A stretch of 43,605 bases of DNA from Neobacillus bataviensis LMG 21833 (lineage in GTDB: Bacteria; Bacillota; Bacilli; Bacillales; Cytobacillaceae), in NCBI RefSeq assembly GCF_000307875.1, contig NZ_AJLS01000139.1, positions 1-43,605 on the forward strand, written 5' to 3'. Shown piece by piece: positions 1 through 8,346 of this stretch. The notes beneath the pieces are model-generated. The model saw only the letters and a list, made by a program, of their open reading frames with translations. It searched no databases and was not told where the DNA came from. The position numbers were made by a program, and so were the translations under genes. Within the stretch, counting starts at the first letter, position 1; the number at the start of each line of letters is the position of its first letter.

Positions 1-64
1 ACTTATCGTAGGGCGGAGCGCGAAGGACACTAGCCGCTAGGGCGCCGGAGCTGGACAATTCTCA
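1..64. repeat. Family B intergenic repeat, cut by the window start
   Basis: This stretch matches 34028-34088 almost base for base, and matches the reverse complement of 43536-43605. It ends in a GGACAATTCTC segment about 25 bp beyond the prmC terminator. Only one end of the element is inside the window. Confidence 0.8.
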
Positions 65-88
65 AAGTCAAAATTAATACTTTCCTTC

Positions 89-121
89 AAAAAAAGCCTC
101 GGGGTCGTTACTCCCCAAAGC
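89..121 (-). terminator. Intrinsic terminator of prfA-prmC
   Basis: On the minus strand a 9-bp stem (GCTTTGGGG with CCCCGAGGC, two G-U pairs) encloses the prmC stop codon and is followed by seven T. It sits exactly at the 3' end of prmC. Confidence 0.75.
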
Positions 122-1049
122 CAATTTCCGCAAACACCATGCGATCCTTGCCATTTATATCATTCACGATTTCAACCTTCACATCTTTAAATGCCTTTTG
201 AAAAAGCTCCGCTACCGCTTCGCCCTGACCGGCCCCAATCTCAAAACATACCAGCCCGCACGGTGCAAGTACTTTTGGCAGCTCCACCATAAAACGACGG
301 TAAAAATCCAGTCCATCCTCGCCCGCAAACAAAGCCCGATGCGGTTCGTGCTCTGTCACCACCTCGGACATCGTCGTCTGATCCCCAAGCGGAATATACG
401 GCGGATTCGAGATAACGACATCGAACGCCCCGCCAATAAACGGCGTTAATAAATCTCCCTGGACAAATTCAACCTCAGCCTGAAGGCGGCGGGCGTTTTC
501 CCTCGCCACCTTCAAAGATTCCTCCGCAATATCAGAGGCAAACACTGTCAGCGACGGCTGTTCAGCATTGGTGCCTGTCACCCTTTTTACTACATCAATA
601 GTGGAATTGGTGTCAGGCACCATACTTGATTCCCATTCGAGCTTTACACTAATGGCAATTGCACCGCTGCCTGTGCCGATGTCAACGAGTTTGATATCCC
701 GGTCGTCTCCTCCAAAAATCTGCTTCATCCTTCTAAGAGCACCGTCAACTAGTTCCTCCGTTTCCGGCCTCGGTATCAACACCTCTTCATTGACGATAAA
801 CGTCCGGCCGTAAAATTCCTCCGAGCCGATGAGATACTGCACTGGCACACCCTTCGCATGCTCAAATACCGCACGCTCAAAATCGACCCAAACTTCAGGC
901 GGTAACTCCTCACGCATCTCAGAAAACAACTGCGCCCGCGACAACCCGGTGAAATGCCGCAGCAGCAGTTCCCCTGCATTCTCATCCCGATTCGCCTCTA
1001 GTAAAAAAGAAGAAGCCCATTTCAGAGCTTCAAATACTTTTTTACTCAT
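108..1049 (-). CDS. prmC: Peptide chain release factor N5-glutamine methyltransferase PrmC, with a repeat-derived insertion
   Basis: PrmC methylates the glutamine of the GGQ motif of release factors using S-adenosylmethionine. The protein shows the N-terminal helical domain (FEALKWASSFL), the SAM-binding motif DIGTGSGAIA and the catalytic NPPY motif (SNPPYIPLGD). The ATG at 1049 is chosen because it lies in the prfA stop region (ATGAGTAA overlap), has GGAAGAGG just upstream, and gives the family N-terminus MSKKVFEALKW. The result is 313 aa, longer than the roughly 285-290 aa usual in Bacillus. The excess is a low-complexity segment between the SAM motif and the next strand. Eighteen of those residues, from MVPDT to VTGT, are encoded by a REP-like doublet at 569-622. 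The frame is kept, so the gene is probably still translated in full. Whether activity survives is unknown. Confidence 0.93.
   Translation of the reverse strand: MSKKVFEALKWASSFLLEANRDENAGELLLRHFTGLSRAQLFSEMREELPPEVWVDFERAVFEHAKGVPVQYLIGSEEFYGRTFIVNEEVLIPRPETEELVDGALRRMKQIFGGDDRDIKLVDIGTGSGAIAISVKLEWESSMVPDTNSTIDVVKRVTGTNAEQPSLTVFASDIAEESLKVARENARRLQAEVEFVQGDLLTPFIGGAFDVVISNPPYIPLGDQTTMSEVVTEHEPHRALFAGEDGLDFYRRFMVELPKVLAPCGLVCFEIGAGQGEAVAELFQKAFKDVKVEIVNDINGKDRMVFAEIGFGE
569..622. repeat. REPIN-like element inside the prmC coding sequence
   Basis: TGGTGCCTGTCACC (569-582) and GGTGTCAGGCACCA (609-622) form an inverted pair separated by 26 bp, the same architecture as the intergenic copy at 5736-5789. 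The unit is 54 bp, a multiple of three, and has no stop in the prmC frame. Confidence 0.85.
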
Positions 1050-2121
1050 TAGATGCCTCTTCCAGTCTTCTCGCCTGGTCATCCATCACCAATGCATCAA
1101 TAATTTCATCCAGCTTGCCTTCGATGATTTGATCCAGTTTTTGAATCGTTAAGCCAATGCGGTGATCCGTCACTCGGTTTTGCGGGAAGTTGTACGTGCG
1201 AATCCGTTCCGAACGGTCACCGGTACCAACTGCGGATTTACGGACCTGATCATATTCGGCCTGCGCTTCCTGCTGGAACTTGTCATACACACGCGCACGC
1301 AATACCTTCATCGCCTTATCCCTGTTTTTATGCTGGGATTTTTCATCCTGAATCGATACCATAATACCTGTTGGAATGTGCGTCAAACGAACGGCCGACA
1401 TCGTCGTGTTAACGGATTGCCCGCCCGCACCGCTTGAAGCGAACGTATCAAAACGGATATCCTTATCATGAATCTCATACTCAAATTCTTCCGCTTCCGG
1501 CAAACAAACAACCGTTGCTGTCGACGTATGAATGCGCCCGCCAGATTCCGTTTCCGGAACACGCTGCACCCGGTGCGCCCCGTTTTCAAATTTCAATTTC
1601 GAGTAGGCACCGGAACCATTAATCATAAAACTAATTTCCTTGTAGCCGCCAAGTCCAGTTGGGCTTGCATCGATTAGATCTGTTTTCCATCCCTGCGCCT
1701 CCGCATAGCGGCTGTACATCCGATAAAGTGAACCAGCAAACAAAGCAGCCTCATCCCCGCCGGCCGCACCGCGGATTTCAAAGATAACGTTTTTATCATC
1801 ATTCGGATCCTTTGGAACAAGAAGAATTTTCATCTTTTCTTCCAAATCCGCGATTTGCACCTCCAGCTCATGGACTTCTTCTTTCACCATTTCACGCATT
1901 TCAGCATCGAGCTTCTCATCAAGCATCGCCCTTGCATCCTGAAACTGCTCTTTCGCCTCTTTATATTGGCGGTACGTTTGCACGGTTTCTTGTATATCAG
2001 CTTGTTCTTTTGAAAATTCACGAAGTTTTTTTGTATCATTAATAATTTCGGGGTCGCTCAAAAGTTCATTTAACCTTTCATAGCGATCCTCCACTGATTG
2101 TAGACGATCAAACACAGTCAT
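1042..2121 (-). CDS. prfA: Peptide chain release factor 1 (RF1)
   Basis: RF1 reads UAA and UAG stop codons and triggers peptidyl-tRNA hydrolysis. The 359-aa product has normal family length. It carries the GGQ catalytic loop (SGAGGQSVNTT, about residues 230-240) and the PxT stop-codon recognition tripeptide (PET, about residue 189). The start has GAGGTG a few bases upstream. It overlaps prmC, so the substrate and its methyltransferase are translationally coupled, as in most bacteria. Confidence 0.97.
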   Translation of the reverse strand: MTVFDRLQSVEDRYERLNELLSDPEIINDTKKLREFSKEQADIQETVQTYRQYKEAKEQFQDARAMLDEKLDAEMREMVKEEVHELEVQIADLEEKMKILLVPKDPNDDKNVIFEIRGAAGGDEAALFAGSLYRMYSRYAEAQGWKTDLIDASPTGLGGYKEISFMINGSGAYSKLKFENGAHRVQRVPETESGGRIHTSTATVVCLPEAEEFEYEIHDKDIRFDTFASSGAGGQSVNTTMSAVRLTHIPTGIMVSIQDEKSQHKNRDKAMKVLRARVYDKFQQEAQAEYDQVRKSAVGTGDRSERIRTYNFPQNRVTDHRIGLTIQKLDQIIEGKLDEIIDALVMDDQARRLEEASNE

Positions 2122-2252
2122 TCACCTCAAGTTTTAGTCCATAACATTCTAATTATAGTATAGGTGAAAACCAGCGTCAAAACCAAATTGCAGGAGAATT
2201 TTTTTGTGGGATATATTGGAGGGTTTTATTTTTTAAAAAATCCCTGCTGTCA

Positions 2253-2284
2253 TAAAAAAAACATGCTCTAAAAATCAGAGCATG
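2253..2284 (-). terminator. Intrinsic terminator after the YhcN-type lipoprotein gene
   Basis: On the minus strand CATGCTCT pairs with AGAGCATG around an 8-base loop, directly after the stop codon, and is followed by a run of T. Confidence 0.75.
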
Positions 2285-2800
2285 CTACCTGCGGTCTTCC
2301 TTCACCCGCACTTCAATATTGTATCTTGGCAAGGCCTGAATGAGTTTCTTATGAAGGCGTGCTTCGGCAGCTACTTTCCCCTGGTCAGAAAGCATCCCTT
2401 TTTTATAAACAGACACCCACATCCGATCGCCGTTGATCCAGACAGAATCAGTGACATATTCATTCGTATCCGCAATCACTTGTTTAGCCTTGTCGATATC
2501 AGTTCCGTGATTTCCGGCTCCTGCTTCGCCGCCGCTTCCCGTATGCTTCAGGTCAAGAAAGTTCGGATTTTGATTGGTAATATCATCTTCGACATAATGC
2601 TGCTCGTTCTTGCCACGATTATCGTTGGTCATATTTTTGGGAATATTTTTGCCATTCCCGCGGTCTGACATGTAATTAGGAGCTGTGCGGTCGGAACGCA
2701 GGTCGTAGGCTTTCTCATCCGCACTTCGATTATTTTGACATCCGCTAGCGGATAGGACGAACAGCGAGATCACCGAGAAAAACATCCACTTTTTCAGCAT
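2285..2800 (-). CDS. YhcN/YlaJ-family sporulation lipoprotein
   Basis: This 171-aa protein has a lipoprotein signal (MLKKWMFFSVISLFVLSASGC), with the lipidated cysteine in a SASGC lipobox. An Asn-rich linker follows. The C-terminal domain has features of the YhcN/YlaJ family (KAKQVIADTNEYVTDSVWINGDRMWVSVY). Family members are found in spore membranes. The ATG at 2800 is preferred over an upstream ATG because GGGGGTG lies just before it and the signal peptide starts there. The exact role is unknown. In B. subtilis a different gene (ywkF) follows prmC, so this position is not universally conserved. Confidence 0.8.
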   Translation of the reverse strand: MLKKWMFFSVISLFVLSASGCQNNRSADEKAYDLRSDRTAPNYMSDRGNGKNIPKNMTNDNRGKNEQHYVEDDITNQNPNFLDLKHTGSGGEAGAGNHGTDIDKAKQVIADTNEYVTDSVWINGDRMWVSVYKKGMLSDQGKVAAEARLHKKLIQALPRYNIEVRVKEDRR

Positions 2801-2886
2801 ATTACACCCCCTATAACTATCATGCCCGTCAGGAGGCCGACCTTGCCGAGAGAAATATTTCCATGACTTCATGTATTGGAAGGGGA

Positions 2887-3001
2887 ATTCCGCCAGTTAT
2901 TGGATGATTCTGCCAAAATAGGCAGCAATTCCGCTAAACTCCGGAATAATTCCGCCAAATTAAGGCTCATTTCCGCCAACCTTCACCACAATCCCGCAAA
3001 A
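2887..3001. repeat. 21-bp-periodic array 1, core TTCCGCCAA
   Basis: Six degenerate copies of a 9-base core (TTCCGCCAG, TTCTGCCAA, TTCCGCTAA, TTCCGCCAA twice, ATCCCGCAA) are spaced 20, 21, 21, 21 and 21 bp apart, with unrelated spacers. The array lies beyond the tdk terminator (3016-3053) and upstream of the lipoprotein gene, so it is probably outside the tdk transcript. Confidence 0.85.
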
Positions 3002-3015
3002 CCCCATTCCCAACA

Positions 3016-3053
3016 CAAAAAAAACTGCCCCAGAGAACCAACTCCAAGACAGT
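3016..3053 (-). terminator. Intrinsic terminator of tdk
   Basis: On the minus strand ACTGTCTTGGAG pairs with CTCTGGGGCAGT (12 bp, several G-U pairs) around a 6-base loop and is followed by eight T. Two REP-like palindromes lie between the tdk stop and this hairpin. Confidence 0.7.
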
Positions 3054-3068
3054 GTTTACATTATTAAC

Positions 3069-3130
3069 GGTGTCAGGCACCAATAACTGCTTTCGTACAG
3101 TGTTTATACCGCTAACGGTGTCAGGCACCA
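3069..3130. repeat. Two direct copies of the REP-like palindrome (family A)
   Basis: GGTGTCAGGCACCA occurs at 3069-3082 and 3117-3130. They belong to a diverged 48-bp tandem duplication that also repeats ACAGTGTTTA upstream of each copy. Both lie in the tdk 3' untranslated region. Confidence 0.85.
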
Positions 3131-3149
3131 TTACAAAGCACGCCAGCAC

Positions 3150-3746
3150 CTATCGAACGGTGACGGGTGCGGTTTTTGGGATTTCGTGGTGGTGGCGGCA
3201 ACGGGGCTCGTAGGCCTCGGAAGCGCCGACCAGAATGACCGGGTCATGATAAGATGCCGGACGGCCGTCAATCAGGCGCTGTGTCCTGCTTGATGGAGAC
3301 CCGCATACCGTGCAGACAGCCTGAAGCTTCGTCACCGACTCAGCAATCGCCATCAACATCGGCATTTGCCCGAACGGCTCACCGCGGAAATCCATATCAA
3401 GGCCGGCACAAATCACGCGATGCCCGCTATCCGCCAACTGCTGAACCACCCGGACAATCCCCTCATCAAAAAATTGAATTTCATCAATCGCAATAATATC
3501 CATATCCGCTTCAACATGATGAAGAATCTCGATTGAATGGGAAATGGGCTTCGCATGAAAGGAAGATCCATTATGGGAAACTACAGACTGCTCGTGATAG
3601 CGATTATCAATTTTCGGCTTAAAAACAGCTATTTTTTGTTTCGCAAATTGAGCTCGTCTGACGCGGCGAATCAATTCCTCCGACTTTCCAGAAAACATAC
3701 TGCCGCAGATAACCTCAACCCATCCGCTTTGCTTCATTAAGTACAT
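3150..3746 (-). CDS. tdk: Thymidine kinase
   Basis: It phosphorylates thymidine to dTMP with ATP in the salvage pathway. The 198-aa protein has the P-loop GSMFSGKS (residues 15-22), the DEIQFFD segment with the presumed catalytic Glu at about 89, and zinc-site residues C145, C148, C183 and H186. The ATG at 3746 has GGAAGGAG upstream and matches the family N-terminus MYxMKQSGW. The neighbours rpmE and prfA are in the same order as in B. subtilis. Confidence 0.96.
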   Translation of the reverse strand: MYLMKQSGWVEVICGSMFSGKSEELIRRVRRAQFAKQKIAVFKPKIDNRYHEQSVVSHNGSSFHAKPISHSIEILHHVEADMDIIAIDEIQFFDEGIVRVVQQLADSGHRVICAGLDMDFRGEPFGQMPMLMAIAESVTKLQAVCTVCGSPSSRTQRLIDGRPASYHDPVILVGASEAYEPRCRHHHEIPKTAPVTVR

Positions 3747-3795
3747 AAAACGGTATCTCCTTCCTAGCTAACCCTTTAAGATCTATCTTATTAAA

Positions 3796-3829
3796 TAAAA
3801 AACAGGCAAGCGACTTACTTCTTGCCTGT
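3796..3829 (-). terminator. Intrinsic terminator of rpmE
   Basis: On the minus strand ACAGGCAAG pairs perfectly with CTTGCCTGT around a 10-base loop, followed by six T, just after the rpmE stop. Confidence 0.85.
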
Positions 3830-3840
3830 ACGTTTGACGA

Positions 3841-4059
3841 TTATTGTTGTTGCTGTGGAGTCTTAATGCCATATTTTTTGTTGAAACGGTCAACACGTCC
3901 GCCAGCTTCAGCGAATTTTTGACGACCAGTATAGAATGGATGACATTCTGAACAAGTTTCAACACGAATTTCCTTCTTCACTGAACCAGTTTCAAAAGTA
4001 TTTCCGCAAGCACAAGTCACCTGTACCATTTTATAATTTGGATGAATTCCTGCTTTCAT
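3841..4059 (-). CDS. rpmE: 50S ribosomal protein L31, zinc-binding type
   Basis: L31 binds the large subunit and helps bridge it to the small subunit. The 72-aa product starts MKAGIHPNYK and has four cysteines in the order CAC..CSEC, so it is the zinc-containing form. Bacilli swap this form for a cysteine-less paralogue under zinc starvation. The ATG at 4059 is chosen because GGAAGGAG sits 9 bases upstream; the in-frame ATG at 4068 touches that Shine-Dalgarno. The C-terminus ends in an unusual run of four glutamines. Confidence 0.96.
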   Translation of the reverse strand: MKAGIHPNYKMVQVTCACGNTFETGSVKKEIRVETCSECHPFYTGRQKFAEAGGRVDRFNKKYGIKTPQQQQ

Positions 4060-4261
4060 TCTTTTCATCTCCTTCCGCCCTGAATCATTCGAAACAGAGT
4101 TATCATAAATGCTTGTCAAAAACCAAGCAGTAATATACTTAAAACACACTGCTAACATTATAACAAGGTCAACTTATTTTGGCAAGTTGGGATTTGCTGG
4201 TTTTTTTAAAAAAAGGAACCTTAGTTTCCCACCCAACTCGGGCAGTCCCCGGAATAATCCC

Positions 4262-5527
4262 CTAGGAACGCCGTGACTTCAATTCTTCCCCAAGCTGGGC
4301 AAAGAATTCCTCATTCGACTTCGTTTGACGTAATTTTTTCAAGAAGCGTTCGGCAAAGTCTGGTGAGTCTGACATCGATTTCCGAATCGCCCATAATTTA
4401 TCCAAATGATCCTTCGGAATCAGCAATTCTTCCTTACGTGTGCCGGAACGGCGAATATCAAGCGCAGGGAAAATCCGGCGCTCAGCAAGCTGGCGGTCAA
4501 GATGCAGCTCCATATTACCTGTCCCTTTAAATTCCTCATAAATGACATCGTCCATCCGGGAACCGGTATCAACCAATGCTGTTGCGAGGATTGTCAAGCT
4601 GCCGCCCTCTTCAATATTACGCGCCGCACCGAAGAAACGCTTTGGACGGTGGAACGCCGCCGGGTCAATCCCCCCGGAAAGTGTCCGTCCGCTTGGCGGA
4701 ATCACAAGGTTATAGGCACGCGCAAGACGGGTAATGCTGTCCATCAAAATGACGACATCGCGTTTGTGTTCAACAAGGCGCATCGCTCGGTCAAGCACAA
4801 GCTCAGCCACTTTAATATGGTTTTCAGGCACCTCATCAAACGTGGAGCTGACAACATCACCAGCAACAGAACGCTCAATGTCGGTTACCTCCTCCGGACG
4901 TTCATCGATAAGGAGCACGATTAGCTCGACATCAGGGTGATTCGTTGTAATACTGTTGGCAATCTCCTTCAACAGCATCGTTTTACCAGCCTTTGGCGGT
5001 GCGACAATCAGACCCCTTTGGCCAAAACCAACCGGTGCTACGACATCCATAATCCGCGTTGAAAGATGCTTCTGCATCGTTTCCAGCTTCATCATTCTAT
5101 TTGGATAAAGCGCTGTTAATGCTGGGAAGTAGACACGTTCCTTCGCGGATTCCGGATCTTCACCGTTTACTGCTTCAACGTGCAACAATCCGTAATAGCG
5201 TTCATTTTCCTTTGGTGGACGAACCTTACCAGAGACCTTGTCCCCATTACGAAGATCGAAACGTCGGATTTGCGATGCCGAAATATAAATATCCTCTGAG
5301 CTCGGCGAATAGTTGATTGGGCGCAAGAATCCGAAACCTTCCGATTGGATGATTTCAAGAACACCTTCCATGAAGAAATAACCCTGCTGTTCAGCACGAG
5401 ATTTTAAAATCGCAAAAATTAATTCTTTTTTTGTTAATTTGCTGTAATAGGTCACTTTAAATTCGCGAGCAAGCTCATAAAGTTCCTTCAGCTTCATATT
5501 TTCTAAACTAGATATTGTTAAGTCCAT
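4262..5527 (-). CDS. rho: Transcription termination factor Rho
   Basis: Rho is a hexameric RNA-dependent ATPase that releases untranslated transcripts. The 421-aa protein has the N-terminal Rho helical domain (LKELYELAREF), the cold-shock RNA-binding fold with GFGFLRP (about 64-70), Walker A APPKAGKT (176-183), the LIDERPEEVTD segment and the Q-loop/R-loop region near TLSGGID. Length is normal. The Shine-Dalgarno is weak (GTGGTG about 6 bases upstream). It is followed by rpmE as in B. subtilis. A pyrimidine-rich leader precedes the gene (separate entry). Confidence 0.97.
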   Translation of the reverse strand: MDLTISSLENMKLKELYELAREFKVTYYSKLTKKELIFAILKSRAEQQGYFFMEGVLEIIQSEGFGFLRPINYSPSSEDIYISASQIRRFDLRNGDKVSGKVRPPKENERYYGLLHVEAVNGEDPESAKERVYFPALTALYPNRMMKLETMQKHLSTRIMDVVAPVGFGQRGLIVAPPKAGKTMLLKEIANSITTNHPDVELIVLLIDERPEEVTDIERSVAGDVVSSTFDEVPENHIKVAELVLDRAMRLVEHKRDVVILMDSITRLARAYNLVIPPSGRTLSGGIDPAAFHRPKRFFGAARNIEEGGSLTILATALVDTGSRMDDVIYEEFKGTGNMELHLDRQLAERRIFPALDIRRSGTRKEELLIPKDHLDKLWAIRKSMSDSPDFAERFLKKLRQTKSNEEFFAQLGEELKSRRS

Positions 5528-5575
5528 TTGTGCACCACACTTTAAAATTTTTCCATCAAACCGCTTATTTTTAGG

Positions 5576-5670
5576 CAGCGGGAGATTGTAAGTAAAATAA
5601 AAATTAAGAGATTAGAGGAATTGAATTGGAAGTAGAAAAGAAATGAATAGAATGGCAGAAATAACACTTA
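5576..5670 (-). promoter_or_regulatory. Pyrimidine-rich, G-poor rho leader (possible rut site)
   Basis: The minus-strand leader of rho is rich in C and U with very few G (stretches such as CCAATTCAATTCCTCTAATC) and shows no strong hairpin. This is the composition Rho loads onto. B. subtilis rho is known to be autoregulated by attenuation in its leader. A possible promoter (TTGATT, 18 bp, TAAAAT) lies upstream near 5670-5705 but is only moderate. Confidence 0.5.
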
Positions 5671-5735
5671 CTATTTTACCCTCTGTACAAAAAATTAATC
5701 AACTACAATTATAAATATTATTTATTGGAAATTAT

Positions 5736-5789
5736 TGGTGCCTGACACCCTTTGCACTATCTCCGTGCAGTTATCGGTGTCAGGCACCA
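5736..5789. repeat. REPIN-like inverted pair (family A)
   Basis: TGGTGCCTGACACC (5736-5749) and GGTGTCAGGCACCA (5776-5789) are perfect inverted repeats. The middle contains a further small stem (TGCAC with GTGCA). The element lies 26 bp after the glpX stop and upstream of the rho leader. Confidence 0.9.
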
Positions 5790-5815
5790 TTTGCATCATT
5801 TGCATTGTCTACGTG

Positions 5816-6778
5816 TTACTTAATTACTAAATTTGGTTTTTTCTTTAGGCTGTGGCGTCCTTCGATGAAGCGTACGGTGCCTGATTTGGCGCGCATGACG
5901 ACGGAGTGCGTGGAGCCGTATGAGCCTTTGAATTGCACGCCGCGTAATAGTTCACCGTCTGTCACACCTGTTGCGGCAAAGATCGCGTCATCGCCTTTCA
6001 CTAGGTCTTCCATTCGTAATACGCGGTTCACGTCCAAGCCCATCTTAATGCAGCGCTCAAGCTCCGCATCACTTTGCGGCAATAATTTACCCATGATCTC
6101 GCCGCCAAGACATTTAAGCGCAACGGCCGAAAGGACACCCTCTGGTGCACCGCCTGAGCCGAACAGAATATCGACGCCCGTGTTATCGAACGCAGTATTG
6201 ATAGCGCCGGCGACATCGCCGTCATTGATCAATTTAATCCGCGCTCCTGCATCACGAAGCTGAGCAATAATATGTTCATGGCGTTCACGATTTAAGACAG
6301 TTGCCACAACATCTTGGATATCTTTGTTTTTCGCCTTCGCCACTGCTTTAAGGTTGTCCAAAACAGATGCATTAATATCAACACAGCCAACGGCTTCAGG
6401 GCCAACAGCGATTTTCTCCATGTACATATCCGGTGCATGCAGCAAATTACCATGATCGGCAACGGCAAGAACGGCTAAGGCATTCCAGCCGCCCGATGCT
6501 AAAATATTGGTTCCTTCTAACGGGTCAACGGCAACATCCACGCGCGGGCCATAGCCTGTGCCAAGCTTTTCCCCAATATAGAGCATGGGTGCTTCGTCCA
6601 TTTCCCCTTCACCAATCACAACTGTCCCCTTCATCGGAACTGTATCGAATACATCACGCATCGCTGATGTTGCAGCGCCATCCGCTTCATCCTTCAGCCC
6701 ACGACCCATCCAGCGGGCACAAGCAAGGGCAGCTCCTTCAGTAACACGAACAAGTTCCATCGTTAAACTTCTTTCCAT
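5816..6778 (-). CDS. glpX: Class II fructose-1,6-bisphosphatase
   Basis: It hydrolyses fructose 1,6-bisphosphate to fructose 6-phosphate in gluconeogenesis. The 320-aa product has the metal- and substrate-binding segments GEGEMDEAPM and VDPLEGTN and the GSGGAPEG loop typical of GlpX. The ATG at 6778 matches the family N-terminus MERSLxMELVRVTE and has GGGAG 9 bases upstream; an ATG at 6787 is an alternative. It lies 52 bp after murA on the same strand, in the same order as in B. subtilis, and is probably cotranscribed with it. Confidence 0.96.
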   Translation of the reverse strand: MERSLTMELVRVTEGAALACARWMGRGLKDEADGAATSAMRDVFDTVPMKGTVVIGEGEMDEAPMLYIGEKLGTGYGPRVDVAVDPLEGTNILASGGWNALAVLAVADHGNLLHAPDMYMEKIAVGPEAVGCVDINASVLDNLKAVAKAKNKDIQDVVATVLNRERHEHIIAQLRDAGARIKLINDGDVAGAINTAFDNTGVDILFGSGGAPEGVLSAVALKCLGGEIMGKLLPQSDAELERCIKMGLDVNRVLRMEDLVKGDDAIFAATGVTDGELLRGVQFKGSYGSTHSVVMRAKSGTVRFIEGRHSLKKKPNLVIK

Positions 6779-6830
6779 CGGTTCCATCTCCCATTTCCTC
6801 TTTTGTCTATCTACGCAGAGTCAATCAAAG

Positions 6831-8117
6831 CTACGTGTTTTTAAGGTGTTCTACTTCTTCCTTTGTTAAGGCTTCACGCCAAACCGTGGCACCCAGGCCG
6901 TTTAATTTTTCAACGAGGTTACTGTAGCCTCGGTCGATATGCTCAAGACCTGTGACCTCCGTAACTCCCTCGGCAATCAGCCCGGCAATGACGAGCGCCG
7001 CCCCTGCCCTAAGGTCGCTTGCTTTCACTTTCGCACCTTGGAGCTGAATCGGGCCATTAATGATGGCAGAACGCCCTTCCACCTTAATATTCGCATTCAT
7101 TCTTCTCAGTTCATCAATATGTTTAAAACGGGCACCATAAATCGTATCGGTGACAACGCTTGAACCTGTTGCTTTCGTTAAAAGAGTCGTAAATGGCTGC
7201 TGCAGGTCTGTTGGGAATCCCGGATACACGAGCGTTTTAATATCAACCGCTTTCAATTTAACCGAGCCATCGACAAATACTTGGTCATCACCAGATTCAA
7301 TGAATACACCCATCTCACGGAGCTTGGCGATTAGCGATTCTAAATGCTGCGGGATGACATTATCGATTAAGACGCCTTCACCAACAGCGGCACCTAAAAT
7401 CATATATGTCCCTGCTTCAATTCGGTCAGGAATTATCGTGTGGCGGCAGCCATGCAGTGTGTCCACACCATCAATCCTAATCACGTCCGTACCGGCGCCT
7501 TTAATTTTTGCCCCCATGTTGGTTAACAATGTGGCAACATCAATAATTTCTGGCTCTTTCGCGGCATTTTCAATGACCGTACGCCCTTTTGCCCGAACAG
7601 CGGCAAGCATAATATTGATCGTCGCACCAACGCTGACAACATCAAGGTAAATGCGGGCACCGCGCAGTTCATCCGCACGCAAATAAATCGCACCCTGCTC
7701 ATTCGTGATTTGAGCACCAAGCGCTTCGAACCCTTTTATATGCTGGTCAATCGGTCTTGGCCCAAGATGGCAGCCGCCAGGCAGTCCGATGACAGCCTTT
7801 TTAAAACGTCCGAGCATGGCCCCCATTAAATAATAGGATGCGCGCAGCTTTTTCACTTTACCGTTTGGCAGCGGCATCGAAATCATCTCAGAAGGGTCGA
7901 CCGTCATTTCCTCATCCGTCATTTCCACTTTCCCGCCAATTTCCTCAAGCAGGTCTTTCAAAATTTCGACATCAGAAATATGCGGTAATCCTTCGATTGT
8001 TACTGGTGATTCTGCTAAAATAGTCGCTGGAATTAAGGCAACGGCACTATTCTTTGCTCCACTGATGCGAACCGTTCCCTTTAACGGATATCCGCCCGCA
8101 ATTTTAAGTTTTTCCAT
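6831..8117 (-). CDS. murA: UDP-N-acetylglucosamine 1-carboxyvinyltransferase
   Basis: It transfers enolpyruvate from PEP to UDP-GlcNAc, the first committed step of peptidoglycan synthesis. The 428-aa enzyme has the substrate Lys22 (SGAKNSA) and Cys116 in the mobile loop GLPGGCHLGPRP, the residue alkylated by fosfomycin, so sensitivity is expected. The position between fsa and glpX corresponds to the second bacillar paralogue (MurAB, also called MurZ). The ATG at 8117 has AAGGGAG upstream and the family start MEKLKIAGG. The upstream in-frame extension lies in the leader hairpin and is not coding. Confidence 0.96.
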   Translation of the reverse strand: MEKLKIAGGYPLKGTVRISGAKNSAVALIPATILAESPVTIEGLPHISDVEILKDLLEEIGGKVEMTDEEMTVDPSEMISMPLPNGKVKKLRASYYLMGAMLGRFKKAVIGLPGGCHLGPRPIDQHIKGFEALGAQITNEQGAIYLRADELRGARIYLDVVSVGATINIMLAAVRAKGRTVIENAAKEPEIIDVATLLTNMGAKIKGAGTDVIRIDGVDTLHGCRHTIIPDRIEAGTYMILGAAVGEGVLIDNVIPQHLESLIAKLREMGVFIESGDDQVFVDGSVKLKAVDIKTLVYPGFPTDLQQPFTTLLTKATGSSVVTDTIYGARFKHIDELRRMNANIKVEGRSAIINGPIQLQGAKVKASDLRAGAALVIAGLIAEGVTEVTGLEHIDRGYSNLVEKLNGLGATVWREALTKEEVEHLKNT

Positions 8118-8165
8118 TTTCGACTCCCTTCTAAGCCTATGTAAGTCATGACTGCTGGTTGGGAT

Positions 8166-8247
8166 GGGGTCCCTATTTTTCAAAAAAATAAAAGACCCCA
8201 AGTACCAAAATTGGCTTTAGGTATATTTTTCCAACAATAAAAGTCAA
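8166..8247 (-). promoter_or_regulatory. Promoter and leader hairpin of murA
   Basis: On the minus strand TTGACT (8242-8247) and TATACC (8220-8225) are separated by 16 bp. Shortly downstream, GGGGTC (8194-8199) pairs with GACCCC (8166-8171) and an inner 7-bp A/T stem, giving a long leader hairpin. No T-run follows, so it is not an ordinary terminator. Confidence 0.5.
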
Positions 8248-8346
8248 ATTCCGACAGCTTGTCTATTCTTTAGTTTACACGAAAATTCTATTTTCATGTA
8301 TCGAAATTAAAAAAATTTACATCGAAATGGAAAAACCGTGGAATTA

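Noticed and set aside
2876..3067. 63-codon plus-strand frame with NSAKLR repeats over array 1
   Set aside because: An effect of the 21-bp period. Other frames are equally open, and it crosses the tdk terminator.
4183..4232. Terminator after rho (GGAAAC ... GGTTCC with a T-run)
   Set aside because: Only four contiguous base pairs form; too weak to call.
5736..5789. REPIN-like pair acting as the glpX terminator
   Set aside because: The stem is strong but there is no T-run, and the same element occurs where it cannot be a terminator (inside prmC).
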